From: Pseudanabaena sp. BC1403
GTDB taxonomy: Bacteria > Cyanobacteriota > Cyanobacteriia > Pseudanabaenales > Pseudanabaenaceae
Length of the DNA: 64,000 nucleotides
Direction: 5' to 3'
NCBI RefSeq assembly: GCF_002914585.1
Contig: NZ_PDDM01000001.1
Coordinates: 186,001 to 250,000, forward strand
The notes beneath the pieces are model-generated. The model made no database searches and was not told the origin of the DNA. It saw only the letters and a list, made by a program, of their open reading frames with translations. Shown here piece by piece: positions 59,529 to 64,000 of the stretch. The position numbers and the translations under genes are program-made. The number at the start of each line of letters is the position of its first letter. The first letter of the stretch is position 1.

Positions 59529-60334
59529 TTGAAGGCTTTTACAGCTTTGCCGACAAAGTTGCAACCCTAATCAACACAGAGATAGTCGCCGCCCTTGGCG
59601 AAGATGCAGATTGGGAGCATCATGCAGGGCGCGATGAGATCCCTCAATGTTTTTCAAAAAATTTCTCACCAGAAAGATTTAAACGCCTATCCGATCTCTG
59701 GACATTGCGCGAATCAGCTAGCGGTTACTCTTGCGATTTATCCGAGTACGACCCCGCCGAATGGGCTAAGGAGTTGAGCAAAACCTCCACAACAGAAAAG
59801 CCCCTGAACGCCTATGACATAAAGGAAATTGCTCTTTATGTTGCCTCGCTCAAGGTTGGTGTTGGAATTCCGTATGTATCGGAAGGAAAAACGTGGGAAA
59901 CAGATGCAGATGTGCAAAGAAATTTAGCGGCTCACTATGCCGAACACTGTTTCCGAGCGCAGGAATCATCTGAGAGATTGTACGCGGAGGTTCAAAGTCT
60001 CAAAGAGCAGATTTTGGAGTACGAAGCAACTAGGGAACAGCAACGAGAATTAATGATTGAAGCGGCTAACAATCACAGAGCCGCACAGTCACGAGTTGAC
60101 TCACTCACTCGCGACATCAAAGAACTTCAAGATAAATTTACCTGCTTCAAAGCCGATGCTGTCACCAGCTTAAAAGCCATTGACCTTTGCATCTTGGCAA
60201 CACTCCCAACAGAAAACCAATCCCTTACACACCGCGCTCGTAACTTCAGAATGAAGCACATTCACCAAATCATCTTGAACGAGGTAGCAAGCTTGAGCGA
60301 TCGCAAACTAATCACCTATGAGGATGACTACTAA
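59498..60334 (+). CDS. Hypothetical phage-like coiled-coil protein
   Basis: 278 residues. N-terminal globular part (about 1-150) with several Trp and acidic residues, then a coiled coil (about 150-215; ESSERLYAEVQSLKEQILEYEATREQQ, then RDIKELQDKF) and a short C-terminal helix region. No recognised family. Located in the replication operon; its stop overlaps the next start (TAATG). Confidence 0.6.
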   Translation: MSEKPRELELIEGFYSFADKVATLINTEIVAALGEDADWEHHAGRDEIPQCFSKNFSPERFKRLSDLWTLRESASGYSCDLSEYDPAEWAKELSKTSTTEKPLNAYDIKEIALYVASLKVGVGIPYVSEGKTWETDADVQRNLAAHYAEHCFRAQESSERLYAEVQSLKEQILEYEATREQQRELMIEAANNHRAAQSRVDSLTRDIKELQDKFTCFKADAVTSLKAIDLCILATLPTENQSLTHRARNFRMKHIHQIILNEVASLSDRKLITYEDDY

Positions 60335-60534
60335 TGCCCAAATACAGGCTAGACGAGTATCGCTTTCTTCGTGGCAAGCTCACTCGCAATATGCCAATTT
60401 GGCTAGAAGAAATCAAAATCCAACCCGATGGCGAGATTTATTACACAGAAAATTATGTACAAATCAGCCTAATCAAACTTCTCAAATATCTCAAACGTTA
60501 CAGCCCAAATATCACAAGCCCCTATGACAACTGA
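60334..60534 (+). CDS. Small hypothetical protein
   Basis: 66 residues (MPKYRLDEYRFLRGKLTRNM...), basic, mixed alpha/beta. The start overlaps the previous stop and its end overlaps the next gene by 11 bp. No family. Confidence 0.55.
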   Translation: MPKYRLDEYRFLRGKLTRNMPIWLEEIKIQPDGEIYYTENYVQISLIKLLKYLKRYSPNITSPYDN

Positions 60535-60718
60535 CACTGAGATTAGAGCAGATGAAGGAATTGAAGATAAATCTTGTCCTTCTTGTAAATCCGAGGATCT
60601 ACATACTTTTCACGATCCTGTTTTGCCCATCGCATATCTGACCTGCAATGTATGCGGTGCTGGTTGGGAAGAAGAAACCACTTCTTGGGCTGAACAAGAC
60701 AGACAAAAGACTAACTAA
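60524..60718 (+). CDS. Small zinc-ribbon protein
   Basis: 64 residues. Two CxxC knuckles (CPSCKSEDLH and CNVCGAGW) 27 residues apart form a classical zinc ribbon, with acidic ends. Zinc ribbons of this size in phages often mediate nucleic-acid or protein contacts. It overlaps the upstream gene by 11 bp. Confidence 0.7.
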   Translation: MTTDTEIRADEGIEDKSCPSCKSEDLHTFHDPVLPIAYLTCNVCGAGWEEETTSWAEQDRQKTN

Positions 60719-60724
60719 CCAATC

Positions 60725-61102
60725 ATGCGATCGCAAATTTACCCAGTGAAATTGCGATCGCCTAACTATTTTTTGAAATCCATGAAAAACATCAAAGGAA
60801 ACGCGAATCAACTCAAAACCATGCTGAAGCTTTGCAGTACTCACGGCTGGGAGCTTAAGAAGGTCATCAGCTCACGACAAAAAGAAGGGAGCCATTTATT
60901 TGTTGGCGAGGTTAGAGCTGAGTTTTACTGTCATCGCAACAAACCCACACACGCTAGAGGAAATGTCTACATCAATATCCGCAGTGATGGCACTGTAGAC
61001 CAAGGCTATGAAAGCGATCTTCATTCCGAGCTTATTCGGTACTTCCAAAAAGCAGATATCCCCACCGACCCCTCTAAAAATCTTGGCAAAGGACTCAGAT
61101 AA
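60725..61102 (+). CDS. Hypothetical protein
   Basis: 125 residues from 60725, or 106 from the ATG at 60782 (MKNIKGNANQLKTMLKLC), which looks more natural because the first 19 codons overlap a GCGATCGC-rich spacer. Beta-rich core (FVGEVRAEFYCHRN...GNVYINIRSDG). Function unknown; it is in the replication operon. Confidence 0.55.
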   Translation: MRSQIYPVKLRSPNYFLKSMKNIKGNANQLKTMLKLCSTHGWELKKVISSRQKEGSHLFVGEVRAEFYCHRNKPTHARGNVYINIRSDGTVDQGYESDLHSELIRYFQKADIPTDPSKNLGKGLR

Positions 61103-61135
61103 CCAACGCGATCGCCTAATTACCAAATCAAAACT

Positions 61136-61375
61136 ATGGATTTCAAGGAATTTTATGAAACGAGGTTTCCCCCAGAGCTAAAAACAGATTTTGAAGCATT
61201 TTTACTTGAAAAAGATGCACGTAAATCCTATTCAGAAGACATGAAATTTGAAATTGTAACCGCTTTTGTTGCTGGCTACACAGCCAACATGAGGCGCAAC
61301 ATCGACACCCGCCGAAAGGTGATGAACGCGATTGATAACCACATAGAAAAACTTTGTGATTTGCCATGCCAATGA
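61136..61375 (+). CDS. Small hypothetical protein
   Basis: 79 residues, helical and charged (MDFKEFYETRFPPELKTDFEAF...). It ends 10 bp inside the HNH gene, so the two are coupled. No family. Confidence 0.55.
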   Translation: MDFKEFYETRFPPELKTDFEAFLLEKDARKSYSEDMKFEIVTAFVAGYTANMRRNIDTRRKVMNAIDNHIEKLCDLPCQ

Positions 61376-61767
61376 ACCGCAAACTTTATCCACCTGACTG
61401 GGATGCGATCGCACTTCAAATCAAAGAGGCAGCTAACTGGCAATGTCAAGAATGTGGAAAGCCTTGCCGAAAGCCAAAAGTTGATTGGATTGACTTTGTG
61501 GAATGGCTAGTAAAAGAAGGGAATCTCAATTGGTATAACGAGACTTGTGACTATATTGCGTGTGATGAATCTGGGGAATGGGGATACAAAGAACGCCCAC
61601 ACAGATTTACTCTCACCGTCGCACATCTTAACCATCAGCCTGAAGATTGCAGTCCCGAAAACTTAAAAGCTCTCTGTTTCCCGTGTCATGCCAGATACGA
61701 CACCTCACAAATGCAACTCAAAAAACGGCTCAAAGCCGAGCGTCTAGGTCAAATGTCACTGCTTTAA
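61366..61767 (+). CDS. HNH endonuclease
   Basis: 133 residues. The treble-clef zinc site is formed by CQECGKPC and [10 protein letters not shown], and the catalytic His lies in [13 protein letters not shown] with Asn in PENLKALCF. This is the standard HNH fold of phage and mobile-element nucleases, which nick or cut DNA with a metal ion. It may support replication, packaging or homing. The second ATG (61372) is an alternative start. The primase gene begins 4 bp downstream. Confidence 0.88.
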   Translation: MPMNRKLYPPDWDAIALQIKEAANWQCQECGKPCRKPKVDWIDFVEWLVKEGNLNWYNETCDYIACDESGEWGYKERPHRFTLTVAHLNHQPEDCSPENLKALCFPCHARYDTSQMQLKKRLKAERLGQMSLL

Positions 61768-61771
61768 AACC

Positions 61772-64000
61772 ATGCCCTCAACACAAATAATTGATGAACT
61801 TTCACAAGCTCACCTCAAAGAATGGGAGCAAACAGACCCAGATATAGTGCGGATGAATGTCCGCACTATATCTGATGAGCGAACAATCAGCTATCTACTA
61901 GGCTGGAAAACAGGACGCTGGAAAAGCGGATGGCAAAACGGGGGCGGGTGGGCTGTCTGGGGTGATAGCCTCGGACGTGACACCGCATATTCAGGATTTC
62001 AATTTAAGCCCGATAGTCCCCGAATTGTTGTCAATGGCGACAAAGAAAAAGCCCTTAAATACGAATCTCCCCTCAAATCTAGCAAAGAAGCCCCTCCTGA
62101 GCCTTTATTCTTAAAAGTGCCCGATCGCATTTGGGAGAGCATAGCCAAACGGTGGGAAGTGCCAATCTTACCCGACGATTATCCGCAGGGGTTTTGGTCC
62201 TGGGTAAAAAACAATACCCGTGTACCAATAATCCTGACTGAAGGAGCTAAAAAAGCAGGCGCAACTATTACTAATGGTTTCGTCTGCATCTCAATCGCGG
62301 GTGTGAGTAATGGTCAATTTCATGGGCGAATCTCTCCCATGATTAAAGATTTTGTTGGGACTGGGAGATCTGTTTACCTCGCTTTTGATAGTGATCTGCA
62401 CATCAAACCAGCCGTAAAACATGAGTTAGATCGCCTATCTCGACTCATTGCCAAACATGGAGCCGTACCAGAGCTATTAATCTGGGAACACAACGATGAA
62501 ACCAAAGGCTTAGATGACCTCATCGCCGCCAAAGGTGGACAGATATTAGATCTTTTAGTCGAGAAAGCTGTCACCTTTGAAGAATATCGCAAGCAAGAAA
62601 TACTACAACTTGAACGCGAAGACCCTGACGCGCCGCCCATCTCCGAACATTTCAACCAGATCGCCCAGAAAAAACTATTTAGCGATCGCCGTTGGGTTTG
62701 TATCCACGATACTTTGCACTATTGGACGGGCACTCATTACGAAGCAAGTCCCGACCCAGTAGAAAAGCGCCGCATAAGTGAATTTTGTAATAAATTTCTG
62801 GTTTACGATGAGCGCACCAACAGGCGGACTTATAAATATGCCGATGAGAAAAGCGTTAACGCTGTACTTAAATGGGCTAAAGTCCAATTCGGTATCGATC
62901 CGCAGACTGTCAACTCCACAGGCTTAAATCTTGCCAATGGTATTTTGACTATTGAATGGAAAGACAAAATACCAAGCTGGACACTTAGAAAACATCACCC
63001 TGAGCTAGTTTATACCTACTGCTCCAAGGTCAAATACAACCCAAAAGCCGATCCTGAACCATGCGATCGCCTATTAATTGCCCTTGATGATGCTCAAAGA
63101 GATGTATTTCTCAAAACCATAGCCGCATCATTTGATTTAAGGACTGTTCGTAAGTTCAACCCCTCTCGCTTGCGTGGATTATTACTGCAAGGTGACGGCT
63201 CAAATGGTAAAGACTCACTGCGATCGGCAATTTCTAAAATATTTGCCCTTGGTATTACTGGTTGCTCCTTGCGAGACTTCCAAGAATACGACAACGCTAA
63301 AAAATTCGCGCTTGCAAAACTAGAATTTAGCCGTATAAATTGGGCATCAGAAAATCACTCACGTTTAAGCCTTGATAGTCTGCAATCACTCAAAAACGTG
63401 CTTACAGGCGATCCGATCGATATCGAGCGCAAAACTGTAGATGATTACAGCGTGGAACCCGCTTGCATCGTGCTTTTGAATTGCAACGAAGCCCCATCAA
63501 TTGTCGGCGCACAAAAGGCTATTGAATCCCGATATGCGATCGTCAAATTTACAAAAAGTTTTGAAGAGAATCCCAACCATCCAGACCATTTACCCGTCGA
63601 TCCACGTTTTAAGAACGATCCAGATTTCCTACAAGATCATGTTTGCCCTGCTTTGCTCAATCGCTTGCTAGATGCCCTTGTCAGGCTCATGACAGAGGGT
63701 ATTGATTACAAGCCTTTATCTGGAGCAATCCAAGAAGCTAAAGAGGCAAGCTGCCACCTCATCCGATGGGCAGCAGATATCAAGTTAGAGCAAGGCAATG
63801 GACGGGTTAAATTAGGCGACCTGTTTGACAGCCTTACTGCTTGGTATGAAGAGCAGGGCATTTTAGAGATCGAAATTACCGATAAAGGAAACAAAAAGTA
63901 TCAATGGTTAGATGAAGGTAGCCGCTTCGATCCTTGGGTTAGAGCCTCAAGGTTAATGAGGCAAAGCTTAACCAAAATCTTTCCTAAAGTGCGTTTCAGC
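61772..64000 (+). CDS. DUF3854 + D5/P4-type primase-helicase (partial, runs off the window)
   Basis: A single frame of 743 codons from the ATG at 61772 is open to the last base; the stop lies outside. Residues about 130-270 form a Toprim-like DUF3854 domain ([12 protein letters not shown] near 155 and YLAFDSD near 204), as found fused to replicative primases of plasmids and phages. Near 474 the Walker A motif GDGSNGKDS of an SF3 D5-type helicase appears, followed by [21 protein letters not shown] and LNCNEAPSI. It would prime and unwind the element's own origin. It is the last gene of the 58666-61767 operon and the clearest replication gene of the element. Confidence 0.9.
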   Translation, partial: MPSTQIIDELSQAHLKEWEQTDPDIVRMNVRTISDERTISYLLGWKTGRWKSGWQNGGGWAVWGDSLGRDTAYSGFQFKPDSPRIVVNGDKEKALKYESPLKSSKEAPPEPLFLKVPDRIWESIAKRWEVPILPDDYPQGFWSWVKNNTRVPIILTEGAKKAGATITNGFVCISIAGVSNGQFHGRISPMIKDFVGTGRSVYLAFDSDLHIKPAVKHELDRLSRLIAKHGAVPELLIWEHNDETKGLDDLIAAKGGQILDLLVEKAVTFEEYRKQEILQLEREDPDAPPISEHFNQIAQKKLFSDRRWVCIHDTLHYWTGTHYEASPDPVEKRRISEFCNKFLVYDERTNRRTYKYADEKSVNAVLKWAKVQFGIDPQTVNSTGLNLANGILTIEWKDKIPSWTLRKHHPELVYTYCSKVKYNPKADPEPCDRLLIALDDAQRDVFLKTIAASFDLRTVRKFNPSRLRGLLLQGDGSNGKDSLRSAISKIFALGITGCSLRDFQEYDNAKKFALAKLEFSRINWASENHSRLSLDSLQSLKNVLTGDPIDIERKTVDDYSVEPACIVLLNCNEAPSIVGAQKAIESRYAIVKFTKSFEENPNHPDHLPVDPRFKNDPDFLQDHVCPALLNRLLDALVRLMTEGIDYKPLSGAIQEAKEASCHLIRWAADIKLEQGNGRVKLGDLFDSLTAWYEEQGILEIEITDKGNKKYQWLDEGSRFDPWVRASRLMRQSLTKIFPKVRFS
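61839..61874 (+). other. 15-bp perfect hairpin inside the primase gene
   Basis: Arms 61839-61853 (CAGATATAGTGCGGA) and 61860-61874 pair perfectly around TGAATG, within codons 23-35. It may be a translational control element or an origin-type stem-loop. Confidence 0.7.

Noticed and set aside
62374-63894. Several minus-strand ORFs at the right edge
   Set aside because: All are antisense to the open primase-helicase frame starting at 61772, which has clear Toprim and Walker A motifs.

Overview
The window reads as chromosomal DNA of a cyanobacterium. The HIP1 octamer GCGATCGC is frequent throughout, the photosynthetic NDH-1 subunit gene ndhF is present, and several families are typical of cyanobacteria (KGK domain, ArsS, hybrid NRPS/PKS with an aminotransferase). 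The many long, near-perfect intergenic hairpins fit a Pseudanabaena-like filamentous lineage, but the genus is inference only.

Layout. 1-5.4 kb: the tail of a histidine kinase, an M23 peptidase, birA, a scramblase-like protein and dnaK. 5.7-13.6 kb: about eleven genes, nearly all on the minus strand, encoding small stress- and envelope-associated proteins (TMEM175-like channel, lipoprotein, holin-family membrane protein, PMP3, two exported ferritin-like proteins, CsbD, sterol-desaturase-family hydroxylase, YggT). They are separated by hairpins and two MITE-like elements. 13.8-14.2 kb: a degenerate ISAzo13-type transposase. 14.3-32.5 kb: a five-gene minus-strand biosynthetic cluster. In order of transcription it has a hybrid NRPS-PKS-aminotransferase megasynthase, a methyltransferase, a membrane-anchored alpha/beta hydrolase, a C-A-PCP NRPS and a C-A-PCP-TE NRPS. 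The domain order predicts a short peptide starting with a valine unit that is extended by malonate and then transaminated, which would give an unusual vicinal diamino acid. 33.0-38.8 kb: housekeeping genes (ndhF, an aminotransferase, an Hpt protein, arsS, a J-domain protein).

From 39.3 kb to the right edge the content changes. A tRNA-Thr(UGU) gene is followed directly by a tyrosine recombinase, and the rest of the window is an integrated mobile element whose right end lies outside. Its parts are: a left-facing group of five unknown small genes; a tightly coupled right-facing operon of seven unknown genes (42.9-48.8 kb) whose last products look like repetitive tail-fibre or spike proteins; a DNA-methyltransferase/partner pair with an IS1634 copy beside it; a ParB-like protein with seven copies of a 17-bp palindrome around and inside its gene and upstream of a related small gene; a 4 x 55-bp tandem repeat; an XRE repressor divergent from a ribbon-helix-helix gene with an operator array between them; and a compact operon ending in an HNH nuclease and a large DUF3854/D5-type primase-helicase that runs off the window. 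No terminase, portal or conjugation gene was recognised.

The two most interesting systems are the NRPS/PKS pathway (with an HC instead of HH condensation motif and a cysteine thioesterase) and the mobile element, which combines a partition/regulatory palindrome system with an unrecognised, possibly virion-related, gene block.
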